This document shows positions 50,780-60,328 of a DNA stretch of 62,013 bases, one piece after another; position 1 is the first letter of the stretch; each line of letters starts with the position of its first letter. The translations under genes were made by a program, and so were the position numbers. Where the stretch lies: NCBI GenBank assembly GCA_039802005.1, contig JBDRVV010000015.1, positions 1 to 62,013 of the forward strand, given 5' to 3'. The notes beneath the pieces are model-generated. The model had not been told where the DNA came from. It did not search any database and saw nothing but the letters and a program-made list of their open reading frames with translations. Source of the DNA: a candidate division WOR-3 bacterium. GTDB lineage: Bacteria; Hydrothermota; Tepidihabitantia; SM23-42; JAOAFX01.

Positions 50780-50807
50780 TTGACAATAGACTAATTTGTT
50801 GTATAAT
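50780..50807 (+). promoter_or_regulatory. promoter of folP-cdaA
   Basis: A consensus TTGACA and TATAAT have a 16-nt spacer. The ATG at 50813 is 5 nt after the -10 box. Confidence 0.8.
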
Positions 50808-50812
50808 TGTAT

Positions 50813-52000
50813 ATGCAGCTATTGTCTAATTTAAACGACAGTGAATTATTGAATGAATTAAAAGATATTGGCGTGGCGACTGAGGCATATCAAATATTTT
50901 TAAAAAAATCTGCTTATCGGATAATTAGAATTGAGAAACTTTCACCTGCCCAGGCAAACATTTTGAAGCAGATTGCTTTGATTTGCGGTGGTGATGTTGC
51001 GGTACCAAAGGATGCATATTTTGGTTCAAAAAAAAGAAGATTTGATGTACTCTTGTTTGCCAATTTAAGGGAAATTGAGAAAATTAACCACCGATTGCAG
51101 GAACAACCCTGGATGATGCAAATTAGGAACCAATTGTCTGAAATAATCAATCCTTTTAAAGAACCGATTTTAAAAATTGGAAATGAAGAAATTAAATTTG
51201 AACGAACCTATATAATGGGGATTATTAATATCAGCCCTGATTCTTTTTATAGTGGCAGTCGCTACACAACGATATCTACAATAAAAAAAGTTATTACAGA
51301 AATGCAGCAGGAAGGTGCTGATTTTATTGACATCGGAGCTGAGTCAACGAGACCCGGGGCAAAAATGTTGAGTGAAAAGGAAGAAATAGAAAGATTAAAA
51401 TCTGTATTGCCAATTGCTGTCAAATTTTCACAAATTCCAATATCGGTCGATACCTACAAAGCAGAAACAGCAAAATATGCACTCGACCAGGGTGTAAAAA
51501 TAATAAACGATATATCCGGTTTTGGATTCAGCCGCCCCAAAAAAAAACTTGCCCGAGTAATTGCACAATATAAAGCTACGGTTGTTATAATGCATATCAA
51601 GGGCACGCCCAAAACGATGCAAATCAATCCCCAATATAAAAATCTTTTATCGGAAATAAATAATTATTTTAGAGAACGAATTGATTTTGCGATTCAGAAT
51701 GGAATTGAATCAAACAGAATTATTATTGATCCAGGTTTAGGTTTCGGCAAAAGGCTGGAAGACAATTATGAAATAATTGAAAGGCTTGGCGAACTAAAAA
51801 TATTTAGGCGTCCGATTCTTGTTGGGCACTCCCGTAAATCATTTATTGGTAATCCTTTTAATCTACCACCTGAAGAAAGATTGGAAGGTACCCTCGCGGT
51901 GGAGGCATTATTGATAAAAAATGGCGCATCAATCATCCGTGTTCACGATGTTCTGGAAGCAAAGAAAGTTGCCCAATTAATTGACAAAATTACGAAATGA
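50813..52000 (+). CDS. folP: dihydropteroate synthase with N-terminal extension
   Basis: The 395-residue protein joins pABA to the pterin precursor in folate synthesis. The DHPS domain fills about 130-395, with MGIINISPDSFYSG, DFIDIGAESTRPGA, SVDTYKAETAKYA, IINDISGFG, IMHIKGTP, IIDPGLGFGK and LVGHSRKSFIG. About 125 extra N-terminal residues (LSNLNDSELLNELKDIGV ...) are not part of the usual enzyme, which has about 280 residues; their role is unknown. It overlaps cdaA by ATGA. Confidence 0.93.
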   Translation: MQLLSNLNDSELLNELKDIGVATEAYQIFLKKSAYRIIRIEKLSPAQANILKQIALICGGDVAVPKDAYFGSKKRRFDVLLFANLREIEKINHRLQEQPWMMQIRNQLSEIINPFKEPILKIGNEEIKFERTYIMGIINISPDSFYSGSRYTTISTIKKVITEMQQEGADFIDIGAESTRPGAKMLSEKEEIERLKSVLPIAVKFSQIPISVDTYKAETAKYALDQGVKIINDISGFGFSRPKKKLARVIAQYKATVVIMHIKGTPKTMQINPQYKNLLSEINNYFRERIDFAIQNGIESNRIIIDPGLGFGKRLEDNYEIIERLGELKIFRRPILVGHSRKSFIGNPFNLPPEERLEGTLAVEALLIKNGASIIRVHDVLEAKKVAQLIDKITK

Positions 52001-52752
52001 AGTTATTCGGATTTCTTAATCTCAGCACCCTCGATATTATCGACATTTTAATAGTTGCCATATTAATATACCAGTTTTTAAGATTTATAAAAGGGACTAA
52101 AGCAAATCCTATTTTATTCGGCATTTTAACAATATTTGCTATATCTTTTGTTGCACGCTGGTTCAATCTCCGAGCCCTTGCATGGATAATGAATTCTATT
52201 CTTGCGGTCTGGGTTGTTGCATTTGTCATACTTTTCCAACCCGAAATAAGAAACGCACTTGCATTCATCGGCAGGCAACGACCTCTGCGATTTTTCTTCA
52301 AAGTTGGGCCCTTTCCAACCGTGAGTGAGATAATAAACGCAATCAAAAAGCTTTCCGAACAGCACCACGGTGCCTTAATAGTAATTCAAAGAAATGACAG
52401 TCTCAGTGACATAATTGAATCCGGTATTCGTATTGAGTCTTTAGTAAATTCAACTTTAATTCAAAGTCTTTTCTTCCCGGACAATCCTCTCCACGATGGG
52501 GCATGTATTGTCCAGGGAGACAGAATTATCGCTGCTGCGTGTGTCCTTCCGTTAAGTGAAAATCCAGACCTCGGTGGCAAATTTGGATTGAGGCATCGTG
52601 CTGCCTTAGGAATTGCTGAACATACAGATGCATTCTGTATCGTGGTGTCTGAGGAAACTGGAAGAATCTCTTTTGCATACAAAGGTAAACTTATAACCCG
52701 TGTCTCTGCTGATACCCTTGCAAAAACCTTAAAAAAGGTCATTAAAGAATAG
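51997..52752 (+). CDS. cdaA: diadenylate cyclase CdaA
   Basis: The 251-residue membrane enzyme makes cyclic di-AMP from two ATP. It has three N-terminal membrane helices (about 12-80) and a DAC domain with NPLHDGACIV (DGA motif) and FGLRHRAALGIAE (RHR motif). The regulator cdaR and glmM, which often follow, are absent here. Cyclic di-AMP usually controls K+ and cell-wall homeostasis. The start overlaps the folP stop. Confidence 0.96.
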   Translation: MKLFGFLNLSTLDIIDILIVAILIYQFLRFIKGTKANPILFGILTIFAISFVARWFNLRALAWIMNSILAVWVVAFVILFQPEIRNALAFIGRQRPLRFFFKVGPFPTVSEIINAIKKLSEQHHGALIVIQRNDSLSDIIESGIRIESLVNSTLIQSLFFPDNPLHDGACIVQGDRIIAAACVLPLSENPDLGGKFGLRHRAALGIAEHTDAFCIVVSEETGRISFAYKGKLITRVSADTLAKTLKKVIKE

Positions 52753-52764
52753 GTTCTGGAATGC

Positions 52765-52792
52765 TTGACAGATTCAAATATTTGAGTATTAT
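52765..52792 (+). promoter_or_regulatory. promoter of the lapA-lapB-SPOR genes
   Basis: TTGACA and TATTAT have a 16-nt spacer. The leader of about 22 nt carries AAGGAGG. Confidence 0.7.
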
Positions 52793-52819
52793 ATATCATC
52801 AGGAAATTAAGGAGGTTTG

Positions 52820-53116
52820 ATGCGATTCGTGGGATTATTGTTTGTCGTGGTTGTAATTGGATTTATGATAGGATTTATTGTGCTAAATGCCGATAAGAAG
52901 GTTGATGTTAATATATTTGGACAACAATTCACAAATATAGCCCTTTCAATGGTATGTTTTTATTCTTTTGTGGCGGGAATGATTTTCGTCCTGGTCTTTG
53001 CCCTTGCGGATGAAATTGTCTTAAGAAATACAATGAACAAATTAAAAAAAGAAAATAACAATATCAAAAAGGAACTTGATGCACTCCGTAATCTTCCACT
53101 TGAGGAGGAAAAATGA
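52820..53116 (+). CDS. lapA: LapA-domain (DUF1049) membrane protein
   Basis: The 98-residue protein has two membrane helices (FVGLLFVVVVIGFMIGFIVLN and MVCFYSFVAGMIFVLVFALA) and a C-terminal coiled coil, the LapA/YciS layout. In enterobacteria LapA works with LapB to control LPS synthesis. The ATG at 52820 is chosen because GGAGG precedes it; a TTG at 52817 is the alternative. It overlaps lapB by 4 nt, and the conserved lapA-lapB pairing supports the call. Confidence 0.85.
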   Translation: MRFVGLLFVVVVIGFMIGFIVLNADKKVDVNIFGQQFTNIALSMVCFYSFVAGMIFVLVFALADEIVLRNTMNKLKKENNNIKKELDALRNLPLEEEK

Positions 53117-54240
53117 CAATCCTGATTATCATCATCATTGCCCTCATTGCTTTCATTCTTTATTTTTATTTCCGGCCACGTAAGCCAAAAACTCAGGTAA
53201 ATATACCATACCTTGAATCTTTGATTGCAGAATTGGAAGGTAATGATGAACTTGCTATTAAAAAATTAAAAGAAGCGTTAAACATTGATACCAATTTAGT
53301 TAATGGATATATAAGGTTAGGTAATTTGTATCGTAAAAAAGGTGATATTGAAAGGGCAATAAAAATCCACCAATCCTTAACTGTAAGACCAACCTTACGC
53401 AAAGAGGAAGAGAAAAAAATATATTTCAGTTTAGTACAGGATTATCTGGAATCAAACCGTCCAAATCGGGCAATAGCATTTTTAAGAGAGATTTTGAAAA
53501 TTGACAAAAATGATAAAAATGCGTGTCACCTCCTTCTGAAGATTTATGAAGATATACAGAATTATCAGGATTGTATTACATTAAGTGAGGAGTATAAAGA
53601 GATAGTAGATGAGCAGCGGCTTGCCTATTATTATTCAGCATTAGCTACTACACGCCTGTCTGAATCCGGCGAAGAACCGGAAACAAGAATAAAAGAAGTG
53701 GGCAATCTCTTAAAGAAAGCATTAAAAATCAAATCTGATTCAGTAAGTTCATTATATTATAATGCTGATTTCTACAAAAATCTGGGGGATTTGAAAAAAG
53801 CAAAAGAATACTATCTGAAAATCCTTGAATTGCAACCTGATTTTTCATTTATGATTTTAAACGATTTAGAAAAAGTTGCATATGAAACCGGAACCTTTGA
53901 ACAGATAATACCACTGTATGAAAAAATTTTCAAGCAGAATCCAAAAAATTTCCCGGTTGGGTTTGCCCTGGCAAATTTATATGAAAAGAAAAACGAAATT
54001 GAACAGGCAAGGGATATCTATCGGAAAATTAGCGAATTATATCCGGAGGCTGTGTTACCAAGAATCCACATAATGAAATTATCGGCTGATACGAAATCTT
54101 TCAAAAAAGAACTCAGCGAAATTGAAAATCTATTATCACTTCATAATTTTGTGTGTAAAAAATGTGGCAATAAAACAAAAAAATTTACTTTCTTATGTCT
54201 AAATTGTCGATCAATAGAATCATATTTTCCACAGCTCTAA
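53113..54240 (+). CDS. lapB: LapB-like TPR protein with C-terminal zinc knuckle
   Basis: The 375-residue protein has an N-terminal membrane anchor (ILIIIIIALIAFILYFYF), about eight TPR units and a C-terminal rubredoxin-like metal site (CKKCGNKTKKFTFLCLNC). This is the domain order of LapB/YciM, which adapts the FtsH protease to LpxC in Proteobacteria. Whether that target exists here is not visible. Its end overlaps the next gene by 46 nt. Confidence 0.88.
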   Translation: MTILIIIIIALIAFILYFYFRPRKPKTQVNIPYLESLIAELEGNDELAIKKLKEALNIDTNLVNGYIRLGNLYRKKGDIERAIKIHQSLTVRPTLRKEEEKKIYFSLVQDYLESNRPNRAIAFLREILKIDKNDKNACHLLLKIYEDIQNYQDCITLSEEYKEIVDEQRLAYYYSALATTRLSESGEEPETRIKEVGNLLKKALKIKSDSVSSLYYNADFYKNLGDLKKAKEYYLKILELQPDFSFMILNDLEKVAYETGTFEQIIPLYEKIFKQNPKNFPVGFALANLYEKKNEIEQARDIYRKISELYPEAVLPRIHIMKLSADTKSFKKELSEIENLLSLHNFVCKKCGNKTKKFTFLCLNCRSIESYFPQL

Positions 54241-54959
54241 TCGTCTCTGTAGTCTTTGCACAGAATATTGATGAGGCGATTAAGCTATTCAATGCATTCC
54301 AGTTTGATAAAGCAAAAGAGATATTTAAAGAATTAGCGAGGGACGAAAATAATCCTCGCATTGCTGAAGTTTTTTATTACCTGGCGCGACTAACAACCAA
54401 TCCAGATTCCTCTGTTCACTATTATAGAACGATAGTTAACAAATATCCGCAATCAAGATATGCGGATATTGCATATCTTGAAATTGCCAAGATTTTTATT
54501 GGAAAACAAGATTTCAAAAACGCCCTGTTAACACTGGATCAGTTGAACAAAGATTATCCATATTCAGAATTAAAAGATGAAGCATTATTCTGGACAGGAG
54601 TTGTCTTCATTGAAACCGGCAATAAAGAAAATGGTTATAAAGTTTTACAGGAATTAATAAATGCATACCCTAAATCCATATGGGCGAATCGCGCAAAAAA
54701 TCTTATACCGTCAACCGTGCCACAGAAAGAATATTATACTGTCCAGATTGGCTCTTTCAGAAATAAAGAAAATGCAGAAAAAAGACTTGAAGAATTAAAA
54801 GCAAAGGGTTTTGATGCCCGTATTGTAGAAGCAGTAATTATGGATAAAATTCATTATCGCGTATGGATTGGAGAATTTGAGACTATGGAAGAGGCTAAAT
54901 CGCTTGTTGCAAAACTTGATTCATTAGGCATAAAAGGGAATGTGGTTAAAGGATATTAA
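54195..54959 (+). CDS. periplasmic TPR protein with SPOR domain
   Basis: The 254-residue protein has a signal peptide (MSKLSINRIIFSTALIVSVVFA), three TPR-like units (about 25-165; FDKAKEIFKELARDE and FKNALLTLDQLNKDYP), and a C-terminal SPOR domain (YYTVQIGSFRNKENAEKRLEEL ... YRVWIGEFETMEEAKSL). SPOR domains bind denuded peptidoglycan, so a role in the cell wall or division is likely. The start inside lapB is needed for the signal peptide. Confidence 0.88.
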   Translation: MSKLSINRIIFSTALIVSVVFAQNIDEAIKLFNAFQFDKAKEIFKELARDENNPRIAEVFYYLARLTTNPDSSVHYYRTIVNKYPQSRYADIAYLEIAKIFIGKQDFKNALLTLDQLNKDYPYSELKDEALFWTGVVFIETGNKENGYKVLQELINAYPKSIWANRAKNLIPSTVPQKEYYTVQIGSFRNKENAEKRLEELKAKGFDARIVEAVIMDKIHYRVWIGEFETMEEAKSLVAKLDSLGIKGNVVKGY

Positions 54960-55038
54960 AATTTTAACTTGCAAATACTGAATTACAGATATAAAAATAT
55001 AAATTTTTAGAAGTTTTGACTTTTAAGAAATTTTAAAT

Positions 55039-57486
55039 ATGCAACTCACCCCTCTTCTGGAGCAGTATCAACAGATAAAAAATAAATATAAAGACACACT
55101 TCTTTTATTCCGGGTGGGGGATTTTTATGAATTTTATTATGATGATGCGAAAAAAGCAAGTATCCTGCTCGGTATTACATTAACTTCAAAAACAATAGGC
55201 AAGGGAACAAAAGTTCCCCTCGCCGGTATTCCAGTAAAGGCAAGCGAAAATTACATTGCAAAATTAGTCAAGAATGGATTAAAAGTTGCAATTTGTGAAC
55301 AATTAGAACCACCTGACAAATCAAAAAAGCTCGTCGAGCGCGATGTAATTGAAGTAATAACTCCAGGGACTATATTCAGACCTTCATTACTTGAGGAAAA
55401 CAAGGCTTTATTCGTCGCAGGTTGCATACCAGACGAAAATATTATCGGCATTGCTTTATGCGACATAACAACGGGTGATTTTTCTTCGGGTGAAATCGAA
55501 CCTGGACAATTATTAGAAATACTGGCGAGAAAGGAAGTTAAAGAGTTGATCCTACCTCAAGGTATTACATTAAAATTAGATATTCCGATAACCTACATTG
55601 ATGGCTATCGTTTCATTTATGAAATTGCATATCAGCAATTAAAAGAACACTTTAAGGTTATCACCCTTGATGGTTTCGGTATTGAAGGAAAAAGGCTTGC
55701 TATTTCGGCTGCTGGTGCCCTTTTATATTATCTAAAGGAAAATCAGAAATCAACATTACCTCAGATAACAAAACTTAATTATTTTGACTCTCGCAACACA
55801 ATTTATCTTGATGGTGCTACCAGAAAAAATTTAGAACTTGTAATAAATATAAGAAATGATGAAACAAACACATTATACTGGGCAATAGATAACTGCCTTA
55901 CACCCGCAGGGAAAAGGATGCTCCGTGGTCAGATTCTTGAACCTTTGATTGACTGCAAGGTGATTAATGAAAGACTTGATGGAGTTGCTGAATTAAAAGA
56001 TAGAGAATTTTTGCGAAAGCAACTCAGAGAATTCCTTAAAAATATTCGCGATGTTGAAAGGATTACCACACGATTGATGTGTAATAGAATAATGCCACGC
56101 GAGATGAATGCTCTGAAAGATTCTTTAAAGATCTATCCCGAGATCAAAGGAATTCTGTTAAATTGCGATAGTCAAATATTAAAAAAAATTTATAATCAAA
56201 TTGAAAACTTCGATACAATCGTTGAAAAAATAGAAAATGCCATTTCACCGGAACCCCCACCAACCCTTGATGAAACTGGCATTATCAGACCCGGATATTC
56301 AAAAGAACTGGATGAATTAAGGGACATTGCCCATAATGCTAAAGAATGGCTTAATAAATTTCAGAATCAGGAAAGAGAAAGAACCGGGATAAACTCATTG
56401 AAGGTTGCCTACAATACAATCTTCGGTTACTATATTGAAATAAGCAAAGCGAACCTCCATCTCATTCCCGATTATTATATCCGTAAACAGACATTGGTTA
56501 ATGCTGAAAGATTTTATACGCCTGAACTAAAAGAATTTGAAGAAAAAATTTTAGGTGCGGAAGAAAAGATTAAAAATTTAGAATATGATATATATGTTAA
56601 ATTGCGTGAGGAAATTGCCAGTGATGGAAATAAAATACTCAACAGCACAAAGGCAGTTGCATTGCTTGATATCCTCCAATCATTTGCCGAGAATGCTGTT
56701 TTGTATAACTACACACGCCCTGAAGTAAATGAAGGAGACAAAATTATCATTTCTGACGGCAGACATCCGGTGGTTGAAAGATTGATGGAAAAGGGTTCAT
56801 TCATTCCAAACGATACTGAACTCGACCGCAATAGAAATCAAATTCTTATCATAACTGGACCAAATATGGCTGGAAAATCTACATATCTTCGTCAGGTTGC
56901 GTTGATTGTAATTATGGCTCAGATGGGTAGTTTTGTCCCAGCAAAAGAAGCAAAAATTGGTATTGTGGACAAAATCTTCACACGCATTGGCGCAAGCGAT
57001 GATATTTCACGCGGTGTTAGCACATTTCTGGCAGAAATGATGGAAACTGCAAACATTCTAAATAATATATCGGAAAAAAGCCTCGTGATACTTGACGAAG
57101 TTGGCAGGGGCACTTCCACATATGATGGTCTGGCATTAGCATGGGCAGTGGTTGAAGAACTACATAACAACAAAAAACCCCGTTCTTTATTTGCAACCCA
57201 TTTCCACGAACTCACCAAGATAGAAGATTTTTTGAGTGGTGTTAGAAACTATAATTTTTTGGTAAAAGAATGGGGAGATGAAATAATATTCTTAAGAAAA
57301 CTCAATCCAGGACCTTCTGATCAGTCTTACGGCATTCAGGTGGCACGCCTGGCTGGCCTTCCCAAGTCAGTGATAGAACGGGCAAAGGAGGTATTAACAA
57401 AATTTGAAGAAGGTGAGGTTTTTAGTATCCGAAAATTAAAGAAAACCAAACTCAGCCAGCCCGACCTTTTCGTTGATAAAAAATAA
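55039..57486 (+). CDS. mutS: DNA mismatch repair protein MutS
   Basis: The 815-residue protein recognises mismatches. It has the N-terminal mismatch-binding motif DTLLLFRVGDFYEFYYDDA (the F-x-E wedge), connector and lever domains, and the ATPase with Walker A ITGPNMAGKSTYLRQVA, the segment DDISRGVSTFLAEM, Walker B LVILDEVGRGTSTYDG and ATHFHEL. The Phe-x-Glu (FYE) marks MutS1 rather than MutS2. mutL is not in the window. No clear promoter or Shine-Dalgarno site is seen. Confidence 0.97.
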   Translation: MQLTPLLEQYQQIKNKYKDTLLLFRVGDFYEFYYDDAKKASILLGITLTSKTIGKGTKVPLAGIPVKASENYIAKLVKNGLKVAICEQLEPPDKSKKLVERDVIEVITPGTIFRPSLLEENKALFVAGCIPDENIIGIALCDITTGDFSSGEIEPGQLLEILARKEVKELILPQGITLKLDIPITYIDGYRFIYEIAYQQLKEHFKVITLDGFGIEGKRLAISAAGALLYYLKENQKSTLPQITKLNYFDSRNTIYLDGATRKNLELVINIRNDETNTLYWAIDNCLTPAGKRMLRGQILEPLIDCKVINERLDGVAELKDREFLRKQLREFLKNIRDVERITTRLMCNRIMPREMNALKDSLKIYPEIKGILLNCDSQILKKIYNQIENFDTIVEKIENAISPEPPPTLDETGIIRPGYSKELDELRDIAHNAKEWLNKFQNQERERTGINSLKVAYNTIFGYYIEISKANLHLIPDYYIRKQTLVNAERFYTPELKEFEEKILGAEEKIKNLEYDIYVKLREEIASDGNKILNSTKAVALLDILQSFAENAVLYNYTRPEVNEGDKIIISDGRHPVVERLMEKGSFIPNDTELDRNRNQILIITGPNMAGKSTYLRQVALIVIMAQMGSFVPAKEAKIGIVDKIFTRIGASDDISRGVSTFLAEMMETANILNNISEKSLVILDEVGRGTSTYDGLALAWAVVEELHNNKKPRSLFATHFHELTKIEDFLSGVRNYNFLVKEWGDEIIFLRKLNPGPSDQSYGIQVARLAGLPKSVIERAKEVLTKFEEGEVFSIRKLKKTKLSQPDLFVDKK

Positions 57487-57498
57487 AGAAATTACCAC

Positions 57499-57526
57499 TT
57501 GACAGAATTCAGTTTTTAATTATAAT
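57499..57526 (+). promoter_or_regulatory. promoter of fur-feoAB
   Basis: A consensus TTGACA and TATAAT have a 16-nt spacer. The ATG at 57532 is 5 nt after the -10 box. Confidence 0.8.
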
Positions 57527-57531
57527 CAAAA

Positions 57532-57996
57532 ATGAAAATGAATTTCAAAATCAAAAATAATTATGTTTCTGCTGAATTGACCAAATATAGTAAAAAACAT
57601 AAATTAAAGTCGTCGCAAAAAAGAAAATTTATAATTGATTATTTTCTGAGCCAGAATAAACATCTCAGCACTGAAGATTTATATAATATAATAAAAAATA
57701 AAAAACTAAAGATTGGCTATTCAACAATCTATAGAACCCTTAAACTGCTTGCCGAATGTGGCCTTGCTTCAATACACCATTTTGAAAAAGGGATAACCCG
57801 TTTTGAACCAGTACATAAGAAAAGACATCATGATCATCTGATCTGCACAAAATGTGGTTCAATAATAGAATTCACAAATCAAGAAATTGAAAAAATCCAG
57901 AAAAGGATTGCCCGGAAATATAATTTTTTTGTCTCAGACCATAAACTTGAAATTTATGGGTTATGTCTAAAATGTGCCCGAAAGGAGAAAAAGTAA
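57532..57996 (+). CDS. fur: Fur-family metal-dependent repressor
   Basis: The 154-residue regulator has a winged-helix domain (LKSSQKRKFIIDYFLSQNKHLSTEDLYNII ... GYSTIYRTLKLLAECGLA), the metal-binding KKRHHDHLICTKCGSIIEF and a C-terminal CLKC pair. The HHDHL and CxxC motifs are typical of Fur. It overlaps feoAB by one base (TAATG), so it most likely controls iron uptake and itself. A 10-residue extension precedes the usual Fur start. Confidence 0.94.
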   Translation: MKMNFKIKNNYVSAELTKYSKKHKLKSSQKRKFIIDYFLSQNKHLSTEDLYNIIKNKKLKIGYSTIYRTLKLLAECGLASIHHFEKGITRFEPVHKKRHHDHLICTKCGSIIEFTNQEIEKIQKRIARKYNFFVSDHKLEIYGLCLKCARKEKK

Positions 57997-59954
57997 TGGC
58001 CGTCGTTAATCTTACGATGATGAAATCAGGTGAAAAAGGAAAGGTTGTCGAGATAACCGGAGGAAAAGGACTTATTAACAGGCTTGAATCACTCGGCATT
58101 ATACCAGGTGCTGAAATTACGAAAATAAGTGAACAAATTATGCATGGGCCAGTAGTAGTAAAAATTGGCAATACCCAAGTTGCAATAGGATATGGAATGG
58201 CACGAAAGGTAATGGTAAATGTTGAACACAAGATTAAAAAAATTTTACTTGTGGGGAATCCCAATGTCGGAAAAAGTGTAATCTTTTCAAGGCTTACCGG
58301 TGTCGATGTGATTGCCTCTAATTATCCGGGAACAACGGTAGATTATTGTCGTGGTTGCACCGGATATGGCGACAAAAGAATAGAAGTTATAGATGTACCC
58401 GGAACTTATAGTTTAGAGCCTACAACGCCTGCCGAGGAAGTGGCGGTACAGATGTTGAATAAAGCAATTGAAGAGGGAGAAAGTATTATTGTAAATGTTG
58501 TAGATGCCACCAATCTTGAAAGAAATTTGAATCTGACACTACAATTATTGAAAAAAAATGTTCCGATGATAATTGCTCTAAATCTATGGGATGAAGCAAA
58601 ACACACCGGCATTGAAATAAATGTAAAAAAACTTGAAGAAATACTTGGTGTTTCAGTCATTCCAACTGTTGCGGTAACCGGTGAAGGGATAAGAGAACTT
58701 GTGAACCGTCTTGATGAAGCAAAAAAAAGCAACTTTGACTACAAGGATGAAGACCGGTGGCACACAGTCGGACAAATCATATCGCAGGTTCAAGTAATCA
58801 AACATCGCCATCATACATTTTTAGAAAGGATTGGCGACCTGACAATAAATCCCTGGTCAGGGCTTCCCATTGCCATTATCCTGCTTTTTCTAATATTCCA
58901 GTTGATAAGAATAATTGGAGAAGGTATAATAAATTTTTTAAGTAACCCTTTTTTCAATGACATTTATAAGCCCATTATGATTTCATTTTCAAAAATGCTG
59001 GGAAGCGGTGGAATTATTCACAATATCTTGATTGGTGAATTGATCAATGGAGACATTGATTTCGGTCAATCATTTGGTATTCTTACTACTGGTCTATATG
59101 TAGAATTTGCCCAGGTTCTGCCTTATGTGCTTGCCTTTTATTTTGTATTAAGCTTTTTAGAAGACTCTGGCTACTTACCAAGACTTGCCGTTTTGGTTGA
59201 CAAATTTCTCCATTTCTTTGGGCTCCATGGCATGGCTATCATCCCGATGCTTTTAGGGTTGGGCTGTAATGTACCAGGGATGTTGAGCACAAGAATACTT
59301 GAAACAAAGAGAGAAAGATTTATTGCGGCAATCTTAATGGCAATCTGTGTCCCCTGTATGGCATTGACAGCAATGATATTTGGACTGGTGGGTAAGTTTG
59401 GAGCACGGGGTCTTTTCCCGGTTTTTGGGACTCTATTTATTGTATTTATAATCGGAGGGATTTTATTAAAACTTATCTTCAAGGGTGAAAGCCCCGAGAT
59501 CTTCACTGAAATCCCGTCCTACCGCATACCTTATTTCCCAGCGTTAATAAAAAAACTCTGGATGCGTGTAAAATGGTTTATTCTTGAGGCAACTCCTTTT
59601 GTTCTGTTGGGTGTATTTATTGCAAATGTATTCTATTCTCTCGGCATCTTCAATCTTCTTGCAAAAATAATCGGTCCGGTTGTAGTCCATATTCTCTCCC
59701 TGCCTGCAGAGGCAACGATTGCTTTGCTTTTAGGATTTTTAAGAAAAGATATTGCCGTCGGTATGCTCGTACCCCTAAATCTTACATTAAAACAACTTAT
59801 TATTGCGAGCACAGTCCTGTCAATGTATTTTCCATGTGTAGCAACATTTTCGGTGTTTATAAAAGAATTTGGAATTATTGATACACTAAAGGCAACAGGA
59901 ATAATGCTTCTTACTGCTTTTGGAGTTGGAGCAATATTAAATCTAATCCTTTAG
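57996..59954 (+). CDS. feoB: fused FeoA-FeoB ferrous iron transporter
   Basis: The 652-residue protein joins a FeoA-type SH3-like domain (about 1-75; LTMMKSGEKGKVVEITGG ... GMARKVMVNV) to FeoB. The G domain has GNPNVGKSVIFSRLTG (G1), NYPGTT (G2), DVPGTYSL (G3) and LNLWDE (a variant of the usual NxxD G4). The membrane part (about 285-650) has the Gate motifs with conserved cysteines (LGLGCNVPGM, AICVPCMAL, YFPCVATFSVF). FeoC is absent. The ATG at 57996 follows AAAGGAG and overlaps the fur stop. Confidence 0.95.
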   Translation: MAVVNLTMMKSGEKGKVVEITGGKGLINRLESLGIIPGAEITKISEQIMHGPVVVKIGNTQVAIGYGMARKVMVNVEHKIKKILLVGNPNVGKSVIFSRLTGVDVIASNYPGTTVDYCRGCTGYGDKRIEVIDVPGTYSLEPTTPAEEVAVQMLNKAIEEGESIIVNVVDATNLERNLNLTLQLLKKNVPMIIALNLWDEAKHTGIEINVKKLEEILGVSVIPTVAVTGEGIRELVNRLDEAKKSNFDYKDEDRWHTVGQIISQVQVIKHRHHTFLERIGDLTINPWSGLPIAIILLFLIFQLIRIIGEGIINFLSNPFFNDIYKPIMISFSKMLGSGGIIHNILIGELINGDIDFGQSFGILTTGLYVEFAQVLPYVLAFYFVLSFLEDSGYLPRLAVLVDKFLHFFGLHGMAIIPMLLGLGCNVPGMLSTRILETKRERFIAAILMAICVPCMALTAMIFGLVGKFGARGLFPVFGTLFIVFIIGGILLKLIFKGESPEIFTEIPSYRIPYFPALIKKLWMRVKWFILEATPFVLLGVFIANVFYSLGIFNLLAKIIGPVVVHILSLPAEATIALLLGFLRKDIAVGMLVPLNLTLKQLIIASTVLSMYFPCVATFSVFIKEFGIIDTLKATGIMLLTAFGVGAILNLIL

Positions 59955-60243
59955 TTATCCATTTACTCTAAAAAGCAATTTAGGATTTTTCACAACCCAT
60001 AGTTTATACAACCGAGGTTGTCCAAATTGTAATTGCTCAATTTATTGAGCAAGAAAATATAAGTTATAGTAAAGGGAAATCGAAAATCATTATTAAAGAT
60101 TAAGACCCTTCACAATGAAAAAAGCAAAATTTTTCAAAAAAGTAATCAGTCAGGTAAAATACTCGATAAACCAAACAATTTAAATTTAAACTTTTGCCGA
60201 CTTACAATTTCAAAAATGTGTAAAAAACATAATATACAAAACC
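59955..60243. other. intergenic region between feoAB and the ArsR gene
   Basis: This is the left part of a 374-nt gap. It holds a perfect 9-bp inverted repeat TTGCTCAAT/ATTGAGCAA at 60033-60052 without a clear T tract, and no convincing gene. A 22-codon ORF at 60115 has no ribosome site. Confidence 0.6.
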
Positions 60244-60271
60244 TTGATTTTACATTCAATTTGTATACAAT
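60244..60271 (+). promoter_or_regulatory. promoter of the ArsR-type regulator
   Basis: TTGATT and TACAAT have a 16-nt spacer. The leader is about 50 nt and contains AAGGAG and an inverted repeat. Confidence 0.5.
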
Positions 60272-60286
60272 TACATAATTATATTA

Positions 60287-60310
60287 TTTGATAATTATTT
60301 AAATATCAAA
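60287..60310. promoter_or_regulatory. candidate operator of the ArsR-type regulator
   Basis: The inverted repeat TTTGATA/TATCAAA has a 10-nt centre and lies between the predicted transcript start and the ribosome site. ArsR-type proteins often bind such repeats in their own leader. Confidence 0.4.
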
Positions 60311-60328
60311 ATTGAAAAGGAGTAGAAT

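Noticed and set aside
60115-60183. 22-codon ORF (MKKAKFFKKV...) in the feoAB-ArsR gap
   Set aside because: No Shine-Dalgarno site or promoter at the right distance; low-complexity Lys/Phe codons are expected in AT-rich DNA.
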